Assembly (NCBI GenBank): GCA_944385765.1
Contig: CALWYL010000008.1
Location: 1-54,271 of the forward strand
DNA: 54,271 bases
Direction of reading: 5' to 3'
DNA from: an uncultured Oscillospiraceae bacterium
Lineage (GTDB): Bacteria; Bacillota; Clostridia; Oscillospirales; Oscillospiraceae
The first letter of the stretch is position 1; each line of letters starts with the position of its first letter. A program made the position numbers and the translations under genes. The notes under the pieces were generated by a model that made no database searches, was not told the DNA's origin, and was given only the letters and a program-made list of their open reading frames with translations. Shown one piece after another: positions 40,706 to 48,772 of this stretch.

Positions 40706-41851
40706 CTACAGGGTTGTCCGAGCCTTTTCTTTGTAGTAATCTTCCTCAAATTCGTCTGGTGCAATATACCCGCACCTTTTATGCGGTCGTTCTGTATTAT
40801 AGTAATGAATGTAATCAGCTATGCCTTTCGCAAGTTCATCATAGGAGAGGAACTCTTTACAATAGAGTTCCTCTTTTTTGTATGTGGCAAAAAACGACTC
40901 TGAGACAGCATTGTCCAATGGATTGCCGGGCCTTGAAAAGGACTGCGCTATGCTTTCATCTTGAAGCATTTTGTAGAAACTATAGGCGGTGTATTGTATA
41001 CCCAGATCGCTATGAAACATCAGGCCCTTGGGACGACCTCTCAGCTTAAATGCCTCTTTTGCAGGAGTCATGACGAGAGCAGCGTTACATGTATCGCTTA
41101 AGTTATATGCAAGAACCTTTCTGGAAAACAGGTCAAGGACTACACACAGGTAGTACTTTGTTCCGCCTATACAAATGTATGTAAAGTCGCTGGCCCAAAC
41201 TTTATTGGGATCCGTTTGATTAAACCGTTGCCTCAGTTTATTCCGTTTGCCATATACGGAGGATGTATAGTCGAATCGAGCTTGTCTCTGGCTATAAGGT
41301 ATCAATTCCATTTCTTTCATCAGGCGTTTAATCCGTTTAAAACCAATCTCATGCCCATCTCGTCGAAGCCGGTGCCTAATCTGTGCGGCTGTCATACGCT
41401 CACCGCTTTTTTCAAAGGTTTGTCGAATCAGAGGTTTAAAGAATTCATCCTTCAAATCTTCGACTTTAATCTTGTTTTTGCTTTTGATGTAGTTGTAGTA
41501 CGTTCCACGCGGCAAGTCTAAATAGGTACAAATTGAGTGCAATGAGAATTTTCCGACCAGATTCTCTGCGGCCTTTAATTTTTCGGATCGTGGCGACATC
41601 GGACAACATGGACAGATTCTCGAAATATCAAACATCTCTTGCAGGTGCTTGTTCTGCTGCTCAAGAGTGACCAATCGATGCCCTGAAATCTCTGTTCCCT
41701 TCTTTGTCACTGTCGCATTAAATAATTTAATCCACCCATATAAGGCGTTTGATGAGATACCATTCTCGGCACAAATTTCTTTAACGGATTTCCCGCTTTG
41801 ATATTCATGAACCCATTGCTTTTTCTGCGACTCTGTATAAACCTTTGGCAT
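40706..41851 (-). CDS. IS3-family transposase, single reading frame
   Basis: 381 residues. N-terminal helix-turn-helix (about 5-45, IS3/IS911 OrfA-like), a short Leu/Gln-rich coiled region (about 60-75), an HTH_21-like region (about 125-185), and the DDE integrase core: Asp222 in WASDFTY, Asp282 in FHSDLG, Glu318 in AVSESFFATYK. In most IS3 elements OrfA and OrfB are separate and joined by a -1 frameshift; here both parts are one uninterrupted frame. GAGGAG precedes the ATG. Base and codon use are AT-rich, unlike every neighbour. No frameshift or stop, so it may be active. Confidence 0.93.
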   Translation of the reverse strand: MPKVYTESQKKQWVHEYQSGKSVKEICAENGISSNALYGWIKLFNATVTKKGTEISGHRLVTLEQQNKHLQEMFDISRICPCCPMSPRSEKLKAAENLVGKFSLHSICTYLDLPRGTYYNYIKSKNKIKVEDLKDEFFKPLIRQTFEKSGERMTAAQIRHRLRRDGHEIGFKRIKRLMKEMELIPYSQRQARFDYTSSVYGKRNKLRQRFNQTDPNKVWASDFTYICIGGTKYYLCVVLDLFSRKVLAYNLSDTCNAALVMTPAKEAFKLRGRPKGLMFHSDLGIQYTAYSFYKMLQDESIAQSFSRPGNPLDNAVSESFFATYKKEELYCKEFLSYDELAKGIADYIHYYNTERPHKRCGYIAPDEFEEDYYKEKARTTL

Positions 41852-41884
41852 ATTTTTCTCCTCAACTTTATATCAAATATAATG

Positions 41885-41915
41885 TGCGCTCATTGAATTA
41901 AAGACATTGAGCGCA
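41885..41915 (-). repeat. Hairpin in the IS upstream region
   Basis: TGCGCTCA (41885-41892) and TGAGCGCA (41908-41915) form an 8-bp stem just upstream of the transposase start. In IS elements such stems can block expression from outside transcripts. Confidence 0.55.
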
Positions 41916-42003
41916 AAAGTGGAGATGCGAAATTTATTTTTTGCTTTTTGGCGTATTACGACTACGTAAAAGGGAGGCATCTAAAGTGTCCACCCCTTCC
42001 AGC

Positions 42004-42043
42004 CTGAGCCCGGACGCGAATTGCGTCCGGGCTCAGTCTTTTC
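42004..42043 (+). terminator. Host-style terminator, probably the original end of the tRNA operon
   Basis: 14-bp perfect stem (42004-42017 with 42023-42036), loop GAATT, then TCTTTTCTCC on the plus strand. No plus-strand host gene ends just before it other than tRNA-Tyr on the far side of the IS. Confidence 0.8.
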
Positions 42044-42191
42044 TCCAGCGGGGAAGTGCGCAGGTTTATTGAAACAGCCACCAGTCGGGAGGCGCGGTGT
42101 GCGGGACGGACGCCGCGGCCGCGTGTCCCAAGCTCCTCCCTGGCAAGCACAAAAGCGTGCCGGCCCCTGTCCGCAAAAATCAAAGGACGGC
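42044..42191. other. GC-rich stretch with no gene seen
   Basis: About 150 bp without a supported frame. A hairpin GGGACgGACGC ... GCGTGTCCC (about 42105-42137) and a complementary GGGAGG/CCTCCC pair around it suggest folding, but I cannot match it to a known RNA family. Confidence 0.3.
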
Positions 42192-42220
42192 TTGCGCATG
42201 CGGCCACGCGGTGATAAAAT
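42192..42220 (+). promoter_or_regulatory. Promoter of the GarR-like gene
   Basis: TTGCGC (42192-42197), 17-bp spacer, extended -10 TGA-TAAAAT (hexamer 42215-42220). Confidence 0.6.
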
Positions 42221-42255
42221 GCACATAGCAAAATAACGCTCAGGAGGCTTATGAC

Positions 42256-43134
42256 ATGAAAATAGGCTTTATCGGACTCGGCATAATGGGCAAGCCCATG
42301 GCGAAGAACCTGCTCAAGGCGGGCTACGACGTCACTGTCAGCACGGCCAACAAGGCCTGCGGCGAGCTGGTGGCGGCGGGAGCCGCGAGCGCGAGCAGCG
42401 CGGAGATAGGCGAAATGTGCGACGTCGTGCTCACCATGCTGCCCAACAGCCCGCAGGTCAAGGAGGTCATGCTCGGCGAGGACGGCGTCGGCGCGCACAT
42501 GTGCCCCGGCAGCGTGTTCATAGACATGAGCTCCATCAACCCCGTGGCCAGCAAGGAGATTGCCGCCGAGCTCGCAAAGCGCGGCGTGGAGATGCTCGAC
42601 GCGCCCGTCTCCGGCGGCGAGCCGAAGGCCATCGACGGCACGCTCTCCTTCATGGTCGGCGGCAAGCAGGAGGTTTTCGACCGCTTTAAGGAGCTGCTCG
42701 GCGCCATGGGCTCCTCCGTTGTGCGCTGCGGCGAGGTCGGCGCCGGCAACACCACCAAGCTCGCTAACCAGATTATCGTCGCCTGCAACATCCAGGCCCT
42801 GGCCGAGGCGCTGACCCTCGCCAAACGGGCCGGGGTCGACCCCGAGCTGGTGTTCCAGGCCATCCGCGGCGGCCTCGCCGGCTCCACCGTCATGGAGGCC
42901 AAGGCCCCCATGATGCTCTCCGGCAACGACAAGCCGGGCTTCAAGATTGACCTGCACATCAAGGACCTCAACAACGCCCTGGACTGCGCCCACTCCGTCG
43001 GCGCGCCGGTACCCATGACCGCCGCCGCCCAGGAGGTGCTGCAGTGGCTGCACGCCGGCGGCCACGGCCAGGAGGACCACAGCGCCATGGTAAAGTACTA
43101 CAGCCACCTGACCGGCGCGGAACTCAGCGAGTGA
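42256..43134 (+). CDS. garR: 2-hydroxy-3-oxopropionate (tartronate semialdehyde) reductase family
   Basis: 292 residues of the beta-hydroxyacid dehydrogenase family. Rossmann motif GLGIMG (7-12), substrate motif APVSGGEP (116-123) and catalytic Lys168 in GNTTKLANQ. Closest in motif style to GarR/GlxR, which reduce tartronate semialdehyde to glycerate; 3-hydroxyisobutyrate dehydrogenase and other members are alternatives. CAGGAGG lies eight bases before the ATG. In allantoin users GlxR works with carbamate kinase and the AllFGH proteins, families also represented at 48889-54242, but this gene is on the other strand and 3 kb away. Confidence 0.85.
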   Translation: MKIGFIGLGIMGKPMAKNLLKAGYDVTVSTANKACGELVAAGAASASSAEIGEMCDVVLTMLPNSPQVKEVMLGEDGVGAHMCPGSVFIDMSSINPVASKEIAAELAKRGVEMLDAPVSGGEPKAIDGTLSFMVGGKQEVFDRFKELLGAMGSSVVRCGEVGAGNTTKLANQIIVACNIQALAEALTLAKRAGVDPELVFQAIRGGLAGSTVMEAKAPMMLSGNDKPGFKIDLHIKDLNNALDCAHSVGAPVPMTAAAQEVLQWLHAGGHGQEDHSAMVKYYSHLTGAELSE

Positions 43135-43151
43135 ATACAAAACGGCAAACT

Positions 43152-43184
43152 AAAGCGCCCCGGGTTTTCCGGGGCGCTTTTGCT
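43152..43184. terminator. Bidirectional intrinsic terminator
   Basis: AAAGCGCCCCGG (43152-43163) pairs with CCGGGGCGCTTT (43169-43180); TTTTGC follows on the plus strand and TTTAGTTT on the minus strand. It separates the converging GarR-like and EFR1 genes. Confidence 0.85.
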
Positions 43185-43222
43185 GTTTGAAACCGCGGCC
43201 TGCGGCGGGGAAAGCCCAGCGC

Positions 43223-43990
43223 TCAGAACTGGCAGTTGGCCTCTATGATGTCCTCGAGGGTGACGTGCTCGTTGCGGTAGCGCGCGTGCGGGTTCTTCTC
43301 CGGGCGCGAGGTGGTGATTGCCAGCTGGGGGCAGGCCTGGGCGCAGGCCATGCAGATTTCGCATTTCCCGGGGATGTGTTCGGCCTTGCCGTCCACCAGG
43401 CGCATGGACGCCGTGGGACACACCCTGGTGCAGATGCCGCAGCCTATGCACCTGTCGGCGACGACCACGATGAGGTGCTGCAGCTCCCCCACCGGCCTGG
43501 CGGCGTTGCGCGCCACATTCTCCCGGTGGATTTCCCGGTCCTCCTCGGTGACGGCCGATATCTTATGTACGCGCCTCCTCACGTCGCCGACAATCGGCGC
43601 CAGCTGCTCGTCCACGTGCTTGTCCGCCTTCTGCTCTATCTCCATGTCGTAGCCGGGCAGGAAGTTGTCGCCCATCAGCACTATGTTGGCGTAGGCCACA
43701 TGCACGCCGCAGCTCTCGCAGAAGTCGCGCGCCAGCTCGGAGGCTCCGCCGTGGCGCAGGCCGTAGGTGAGGATGACATAGAAGTAGTCCGTGTGGAAGC
43801 TCGACTTTCTGATGAACTCCTTGACCATGGGCGGCAGCTCATGCCCGTATATGGGCGCCACCACTCCGATGCTCTCGTCCGTGAAGTCGAAAGAGTCCCC
43901 CCGCATGACCTGCGGTATGCTCAGAGGCTTTTCCTCCAGCTGCCGCGCCACATACAGGCTGTTGCCCGTGCCCGTGAAGTAGAATACCAT
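43223..43990 (-). CDS. EFR1-family flavodoxin/2[4Fe-4S] ferredoxin fusion
   Basis: 255 residues. The N-terminal 150 residues are a flavodoxin-like FMN domain starting YFTGTGNS (4-11). Two 4Fe-4S motifs follow: Cys181, 184, 187, 191 and Cys210, 213, 216, 220. These two-part electron carriers are typical of strict anaerobes; partners are mostly unknown. GAGAGG lies before the ATG. Single-gene unit with promoter at 44055-44083 and terminator at 43152-43184. Confidence 0.9.
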   Translation of the reverse strand: MVFYFTGTGNSLYVARQLEEKPLSIPQVMRGDSFDFTDESIGVVAPIYGHELPPMVKEFIRKSSFHTDYFYVILTYGLRHGGASELARDFCESCGVHVAYANIVLMGDNFLPGYDMEIEQKADKHVDEQLAPIVGDVRRRVHKISAVTEEDREIHRENVARNAARPVGELQHLIVVVADRCIGCGICTRVCPTASMRLVDGKAEHIPGKCEICMACAQACPQLAITTSRPEKNPHARYRNEHVTLEDIIEANCQF

Positions 43991-44042
43991 AAGAATTACC
44001 TCTCTTCCTGAGTATAGGTCCCGGCGCCGCCGCGCATCCGGC

Positions 44043-44083
44043 TTGTATTACAACATTATAGCCCCGCGCGCGGCCGCCGTCCA
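44043..44083 (-). promoter_or_regulatory. Promoter of the EFR1 gene with a palindrome at the start site
   Basis: Minus strand TGGACG (44078-44083), 17-bp spacer, TATAAT (44055-44060). TTGTAATACAA at 44043-44053, an 11-bp palindrome, lies at the expected transcription start and could be an operator. Confidence 0.6.
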
Positions 44084-44104
44084 CCGCTCTTTTCGCGCCG
44101 CGGC

Positions 44105-46351
44105 TCATTTTTTGCGCCAGCCCCGGCCGTCCCCGGCATGGCGCGCCCGCTCGCGCCTGTAGCAGTTGTCGCACAGCCGCCCCTGCTGGTGCAGCGGCAG
44201 CGGCTTCCCGCAGCGGGCGCAGAAGCGGATGTTGCTGCGCAGCCTGTGCAGCAGTATCTCGTTTATCTGCTCCGCCACCCGCTCCCTGGTGTCGTAGAGC
44301 GCGTCCTCGTCCACCTCGCAGTCAAAGGCCTTGGCGAAGGAGAAGTACAGGTCCAGCTTCCTGTAATAGCGCTCCAGCTCGGGCAGTGTGGGCTCCTCCT
44401 CCGGCAGTCCCGGCTGTTCTATGGCCTCGCCCCTCTGCCAGCGGTGGAGGAACTGGAAGAAGAGCTCCCGCAGCTCCTCCTCGTCCTCGTCGAAGGGGAT
44501 GTTGGCGGCGCGCAGCTCCTGCTCCTTGGAGAGCGTGAAGCCCATCTCCCGCATCTTGGAGATTATGGAGATATAGCGTGAGATGTCCAGCTTGCGGTAC
44601 GGCTCCACCGTGGGCAGCTTGTTCCACTCCGTCAGCACCTCCAGCAGGTCGAAGTCCACCTGCAGCACCAGGTCCGAAAAGCCCGCCACGGCATACTGGA
44701 TGGGCGGTATCACGGCCTCCAGCCCGGCGCGGATGAAGGCCAGGTCCTGCGTGGCCCCCACATAGCCCCGCGGGTACATGCCGAAGCGGCCCGCCCGCCC
44801 GGCAATCTGCTTAATCTCCTCCGGCTTGAGCTGTCGGCGCTCCACGCCGTCGAACTTCTCCGTCTCCATGAATATCACCCGCCTTATGGGCAGGTTCAGC
44901 CCCATGCCTATGGCGTCCGTGGACACCACGTACTCCATGTCCCCGTTCAAAAAGCCCTCCATCTGCTTGCGCCTGGTGGCGTAGGGCAGCGCGCCGTAGA
45001 TGATGGCGGGCTCCTTGCCGCTCTGCCTCAGGTCCTCGGCCACACTGAGCACCCCCACCTTGGAGAAGGTGATGAGCGCGTCCCCCGGCTGCACCCTGGT
45101 GTAGTCCACGGTGCGGGACATGCAGACGAGCGGCGTCGTGCGCTCGTGGAGCTCGATGTCATAGCTGTCGCCGCAGCTCTCGATGAGCCGCACCAGGATG
45201 TTCCGGGCCTCCGGCGCGGCGCAGAGGTGTATCTCCGGCGCGAGCACGCCTAGTATGGCCCGCGTCCAAGCGTAGCCCCTCTGTGCGTCGGCTATCATCT
45301 GGCACTCGTCTATCACGGCCACGTCGTAGCGCCGCTCCAGCGAGAGCTTCTCCGCCGTGGCGGCCAGGTGCGTGTCCCCCTCGCGGATGTCCTCCTCCTC
45401 GCCGGTCGTCAGGCTGCAGTTGACTCCCCAGTCGAGCAGCGTCTCCTGGGCCTCCAGCGCCAGCAGGCGCAGCGGCGCCAGATAGACGCCCGTCGGCGCG
45501 CGCATCAGCCGCTGGAAGCCGGCGTAGGTCTTGCCCGTGTTCGTCCCGCCCAGGTGCAGCACGAAGTGCCGGCGCATGGCGCGGGCCTCCGGGTACTCGT
45601 CCTTCGGGTTGAGGGCTATCAGCAGCGAGAGGCTGGTGCGTATGGCCTGCGGCACGTACCACACCGACCAGACGGAGCTCAGCCCGTCGGTGAGCAGCAG
45701 CGAGTCGGGGAAGCCCGCGGTGTCCAGCACCGCCTGCAGGTCCGCCTCCGGCTGCTGAGCGGCGAAGTCGGCCGCCTCCTGGGCCGCGGCGGAGCGGAGC
45801 GCGTGGGCATAGCGCTCCCCCACCCGCCCGGTCAGCGTGTGCTGCGGGTTCTCCGCCAGCCAGTTGAGCGCGCGGACGAAGTTCTTCAGCGTCTCCCTCA
45901 GCCTCCTGCCGTCGCAGTGGCGCTCCATGGCCAGGAACTCGTTCAGCCAGGCTGTGGCCTGGCTGGTGTACAGCCCCTTCCCCCGCATGGCGGCGAGCAC
46001 GCGGGAGGATATGGCCCGGTGGTAGTGCTCCGCCAGCCTCCAGGCCGGGGAGCCGTCCCTCTCCGCCGCCTTCCAGGCCCGGGAGAGCAACTCGCCCACC
46101 AGCTTCGCGTCCTTCCAGGGGTCTCTGGACTCCCCGCCAGCCCGCCGGGGCCTGGCCCTCAGCTCTCCAAACTCGGGCGACCTCTCCGCGCGCAGCACGT
46201 CCGACTTCTTCCAGACGCGTATGCCGCGCGGGGCGGAGGGCGGATTTATATAGCGAGGCGGCGGGAGCAGGGCGCGCATCATCCCGTCGGTCCACCCGCG
46301 GCGCTTGAGCGCGGACACGGACCAGTAATTTCCCTTGTCAGATCCCGGCAC
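44105..46351 (-). CDS. Suv3-like DExH RNA helicase with C-terminal zinc ribbon
   Basis: 748 residues. Residues 1-240 are unrecognised and rich in Arg and Trp. The helicase core carries GGTNTGKT (268-275), APLRLLALE (292-300), DECQ (348-351), STDAIGMGLNLP (477-488) and QIAGRAGRFG (515-524). GxTNTGKT, DExQ and QIAGRAGRF are the marks of the SUPV3L1/Suv3 family, known mainly from mitochondria, where it unwinds RNA for a degradosome. The end has a zinc ribbon (Cys711, 714, 727, 730) and a basic tail. GTG start at 46351 with AGGAGG seven bases upstream; the nearby ATG is out of frame. Monocistronic. The bacterial role is unknown; an RNA-decay or repair function is inference. Confidence 0.85.
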   Translation of the reverse strand: MPGSDKGNYWSVSALKRRGWTDGMMRALLPPPRYINPPSAPRGIRVWKKSDVLRAERSPEFGELRARPRRAGGESRDPWKDAKLVGELLSRAWKAAERDGSPAWRLAEHYHRAISSRVLAAMRGKGLYTSQATAWLNEFLAMERHCDGRRLRETLKNFVRALNWLAENPQHTLTGRVGERYAHALRSAAAQEAADFAAQQPEADLQAVLDTAGFPDSLLLTDGLSSVWSVWYVPQAIRTSLSLLIALNPKDEYPEARAMRRHFVLHLGGTNTGKTYAGFQRLMRAPTGVYLAPLRLLALEAQETLLDWGVNCSLTTGEEEDIREGDTHLAATAEKLSLERRYDVAVIDECQMIADAQRGYAWTRAILGVLAPEIHLCAAPEARNILVRLIESCGDSYDIELHERTTPLVCMSRTVDYTRVQPGDALITFSKVGVLSVAEDLRQSGKEPAIIYGALPYATRRKQMEGFLNGDMEYVVSTDAIGMGLNLPIRRVIFMETEKFDGVERRQLKPEEIKQIAGRAGRFGMYPRGYVGATQDLAFIRAGLEAVIPPIQYAVAGFSDLVLQVDFDLLEVLTEWNKLPTVEPYRKLDISRYISIISKMREMGFTLSKEQELRAANIPFDEDEEELRELFFQFLHRWQRGEAIEQPGLPEEEPTLPELERYYRKLDLYFSFAKAFDCEVDEDALYDTRERVAEQINEILLHRLRSNIRFCARCGKPLPLHQQGRLCDNCYRRERARHAGDGRGWRKK

Positions 46352-46386
46352 GGTTCATCCTCCTCCCGCCGAGGCAGTCTGTGCAT

Positions 46387-46415
46387 AGTATATCTCGAAA
46401 ACCGCGCCTATTCAA
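46387..46415 (-). promoter_or_regulatory. Promoter of the Suv3-like helicase gene
   Basis: Minus strand TTGAAT (46410-46415), 17-bp spacer, TATACT (46387-46392). Confidence 0.78.
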
Positions 46416-46431
46416 CGCCGGCTGTGCTCAG

Positions 46432-46477
46432 AACGCAAAAAAGCCCAAAACGCGGCACGGCCTTCGGCCGTGCCGCG
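46432..46477 (-). terminator. Terminator of the ring-amidohydrolase operon
   Basis: Minus strand 12-bp stem CGCGGCACGGCC / GGCCGTGCCGCG with a three-base loop (46451-46477), followed by TTTTGGGCTTTTTTG. It sets the 3' end of the six-gene operon. Confidence 0.9.
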
Positions 46478-46512
46478 TCCCATATTCGTCCATGCCGCGC
46501 CCGCGGCCGCTC

Positions 46513-47670
46513 TCAGCGCACCACCGCTCCGGAGCGCACCAGCAGCGCGGGCTGCGCCTGATAGGCTATGACCTCCGCCGGGCTCACGGCGTCGAACACC
46601 GTGACGTCGGCCCGGCCGCCCTCGACGATGCCGTAGTCCTCTATGCCCAGCACAGCGGCGCCGCCGGACGTGACCATGCGCCAGACGGCGTCCACGTCCT
46701 CCGCGGTGAAGAAGCGCTGCAGATAGCTGAGCAGCAGCGCGACCTGCTTCACGTCCCCGCTGCCCAGCGGGTTGAAGAAGTCCCGGATGTTGTCGGAACC
46801 CAGCGCCACCGGCACCCCGGCGGAGAGCAGCTCCTTGACCGGGGCGATGTGCCTGGTGGAGATGGCGGTGGGGGCTATGGTGGCGGTCATGCCGGCGTCG
46901 GCTATGAGCCGCAGGGCCTCCGCGCGCTCCTCGGCCGTCAGGGCGGCCAGGGTGCACATGTGGATGCCGTTCACCCGGCCCTCCAGGCCCAGCTCCTTTA
47001 TCCTGCGCGCCGTGTACGGCAGCAGGTAGTTCTCCCGGTTGCCGGACTCGTCCAGATGGAAGTCCGCCCTCACGCCAAAGCGCGCGGCCAGCTCCAGGAT
47101 GTAGTCGATGTGCCTCTCGCCCTCGCCGCAGGTGATGGTGTGCCCGCCCACCAGGTCGGCGCCCATCTCCATGGCCTGCACCAGCAGCCTGTCGGTCTGC
47201 CCGTCGGCGAAGATGCCCTCCTGGGAGAAAGCGGCCACCTGTATGTCGAGCAGCCCGCGGTACTTCTCACGCAGAGCGAGCAGAGCCTCTATGCCCTTCA
47301 GGCCCACTATGGCGTCCACATCCACGTTCGTGCGCACGGCCACCGCCCCGGAGCGCAGCTCGCGCAGTATTATGCGCTCGGCGCGCTCGGTGATGTCCTG
47401 CACGGTGAACCTGGCCTTCTCCCCGCGGGTGAGGGCGCCCTTCTCCGCGCCCGTGCCGTCCACATAGGGCGCGCGCTCGTTGAGCAGGGACTTGTCCATG
47501 TGCAGATGGGCGTCCACCAGCCCGGGCACGGCCACGCGCCCCGCGGCGTCGAACTCATATCCGGCCTCGCCGGAGAGGCTCTCGCCGAGGGCGGCTATCC
47601 TGCCGCCCTCTATCCCGATGTCCGCCCTGGAGCCGCCCAGGGCGGCGTTGCGGATTAGTATATCGTACAT
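46513..47670 (-). CDS. Cytosine-deaminase-like metal-dependent amidohydrolase
   Basis: 385 residues. Metal and catalytic residues of the cytosine deaminase group are visible: His55 and His57 in DAHLHMDK, His205 and Glu208 in FHLDE, His237, and Asp293 in GSDNIRDFF. CodA deaminates cytosine; relatives deaminate isocytosine, creatinine-like rings, and, as AtzC, strip the amine from substituted ammelide to give cyanuric acid. Last gene of the operon; only 4 bp after the ring-opening enzyme, with a weak ribosome site, so probably coupled. Its pairing with a cyanurate/barbiturate-type hydrolase favours a heterocycle other than cytosine; that is inference. Confidence 0.85.
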   Translation of the reverse strand: MYDILIRNAALGGSRADIGIEGGRIAALGESLSGEAGYEFDAAGRVAVPGLVDAHLHMDKSLLNERAPYVDGTGAEKGALTRGEKARFTVQDITERAERIILRELRSGAVAVRTNVDVDAIVGLKGIEALLALREKYRGLLDIQVAAFSQEGIFADGQTDRLLVQAMEMGADLVGGHTITCGEGERHIDYILELAARFGVRADFHLDESGNRENYLLPYTARRIKELGLEGRVNGIHMCTLAALTAEERAEALRLIADAGMTATIAPTAISTRHIAPVKELLSAGVPVALGSDNIRDFFNPLGSGDVKQVALLLSYLQRFFTAEDVDAVWRMVTSGGAAVLGIEDYGIVEGGRADVTVFDAVSPAEVIAYQAQPALLVRSGAVVR

Positions 47671-47674
47671 ATGC

Positions 47675-48772
47675 TCAGTCCGCCTTCACGATGGCGGCCA
47701 CCAGGTTCGCCCCCAGGGGTCCCTGGTGCTCATAGCCGGCGGAGGCCAGTATCATGGTGTCGCCCACCATGGCGCCCACGATGGCGTTTATCACCGCCTT
47801 GGCGAAGATGCCCTGGTAGCTGGAGAGGTAGTCGGACTTCATGGTGGTGCGGCGGCCGCGGATGGAGCCCATGGCGTCGGCGCCGGCGTTGATGAACACG
47901 GTGGCGATGCGGTCGCGCTCGCTCTGCGGGATGACCTCGTCAAACTTGAGCCCGGCGGACTTGAAGGCGGCCTTGGCGCCGTCCACGTCCAGCGTGTCCT
48001 GCATGACGCCGGAGCCGATGTGGTACTTGCTGACGGACTTGGTGGAGTTGCCCATCACTATGACCTTGCAGGCCACCTGCTCGTTGCCGGCGGAGGTGGA
48101 GGCCACCTTGGAGTAGAGGTCCCAGTTCTTGCAGATGGCCTCGTCGGTGACGTCCTCTTCCTTTATCTCGCCCAGGCCCAGGGCCACGCCCAGGGCGGAG
48201 GCGCCCTTGGACTTGGAGCCCGCCTCGGCGAAGTTGGTGCTGCAGCAGGTCTTGCCGCGGCTCTGGGCGTCGGCCAGCCTGGCGGCGGTCAGGTTGGGGC
48301 ACTTGACCTCCACGCAGTGCACGTCGGCCACGTCGGTGATGCCGGCCTCGGCCATGGCCTCCTTTACGGCCTCGGCCACCAGCTTGACCTGCACGGCGGT
48401 GCCGTACTCCTCGGGCAGGAGCACGCGGGTTATCTTGATGCCCAGGGCCAGGCGCTTCTCGCTGTTCTCCGGCACCTCGACCTCCCTGCGGGTGAACACG
48501 GTGTAGTGCGGGCTCATCAGGCCGCCCGTGAGGCCTATCATCAGCATGGGGATACGCGCGGCCACCTCGGCGCGGGACATGTGCATCTTCTCGGAGAGCA
48601 TGAGCTCGAAGCAGAGGGCGGCATAGCCCCGGGAATAGCCATCGCCCTCGGTCTGGGCGATGATGGCGCAGATTTCAAAGGGGTTTACGGTGCCCTCGTC
48701 GATGAGCTTCTCCAGCTCGGAGACGTCGTCGGGGCTGCCCATGGGTACGCGGTAGACATTTACATCCATCAT
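47675..48772 (-). CDS. Ring-opening amidohydrolase, cyanuric acid hydrolase/barbiturase family
   Basis: 365 residues, normal for the family that opens cyanuric acid (AtzD/TrzD) or barbiturate. It has the threefold internal repeat and its marks: GLTGGLMSPHYTVF (about 80-93), VEVKCPNLT, STSAGNE followed by GNSTKS, and YEHQGPLG near the C-terminus. These hold the Ser/Lys pairs of the active site. Cyanurate gives carboxybiuret and then biuret; barbiturate gives ureidomalonate. GGAGGT lies eight bases before the ATG. The choice between substrates cannot be made by eye. It sits in an operon with deaminases, carbamate kinase and a DUF1116 protein. Confidence 0.88.
   Translation of the reverse strand: MMDVNVYRVPMGSPDDVSELEKLIDEGTVNPFEICAIIAQTEGDGYSRGYAALCFELMLSEKMHMSRAEVAARIPMLMIGLTGGLMSPHYTVFTRREVEVPENSEKRLALGIKITRVLLPEEYGTAVQVKLVAEAVKEAMAEAGITDVADVHCVEVKCPNLTAARLADAQSRGKTCCSTNFAEAGSKSKGASALGVALGLGEIKEEDVTDEAICKNWDLYSKVASTSAGNEQVACKVIVMGNSTKSVSKYHIGSGVMQDTLDVDGAKAAFKSAGLKFDEVIPQSERDRIATVFINAGADAMGSIRGRRTTMKSDYLSSYQGIFAKAVINAIVGAMVGDTMILASAGYEHQGPLGANLVAAIVKAD

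Larger units (their letters stand above)
40622..41992 (-). mobile_element. IS3-family insertion sequence (boundaries approximate)
   Basis: About 1.37 kb of AT-rich DNA in a GC-rich genome, holding one transposase gene on the minus strand. The left edge lies right after the tRNA-Tyr CCA; the right edge is near GTGTCCA at 41986-41992, after which the sequence becomes GC-rich host DNA. IS3 elements normally begin TG and end CA, which would fit TGGA at 40624 and TCCA at 41992, but the terminal inverted repeats are poor beyond the first few bases. CCACC occurs at 40616-40620 and at 41990-41994 and might be a target duplication; this conflicts with TG/CA ends, so I leave it open. Hairpins lie near each end (40627-40684 and 41885-41915). 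Confidence 0.8.

Noticed and set aside
40616..41994. CCACC as IS target-site duplication
   Set aside because: It is present at both edges but would give IS ends without TG/CA and without inverted repeats, so it may be chance.
42256..43134. GarR-like reductase as part of the ring operon
   Set aside because: It is on the opposite strand, 3 kb away, with its own promoter and terminator. A metabolic link through glyoxylate is possible but not supported.
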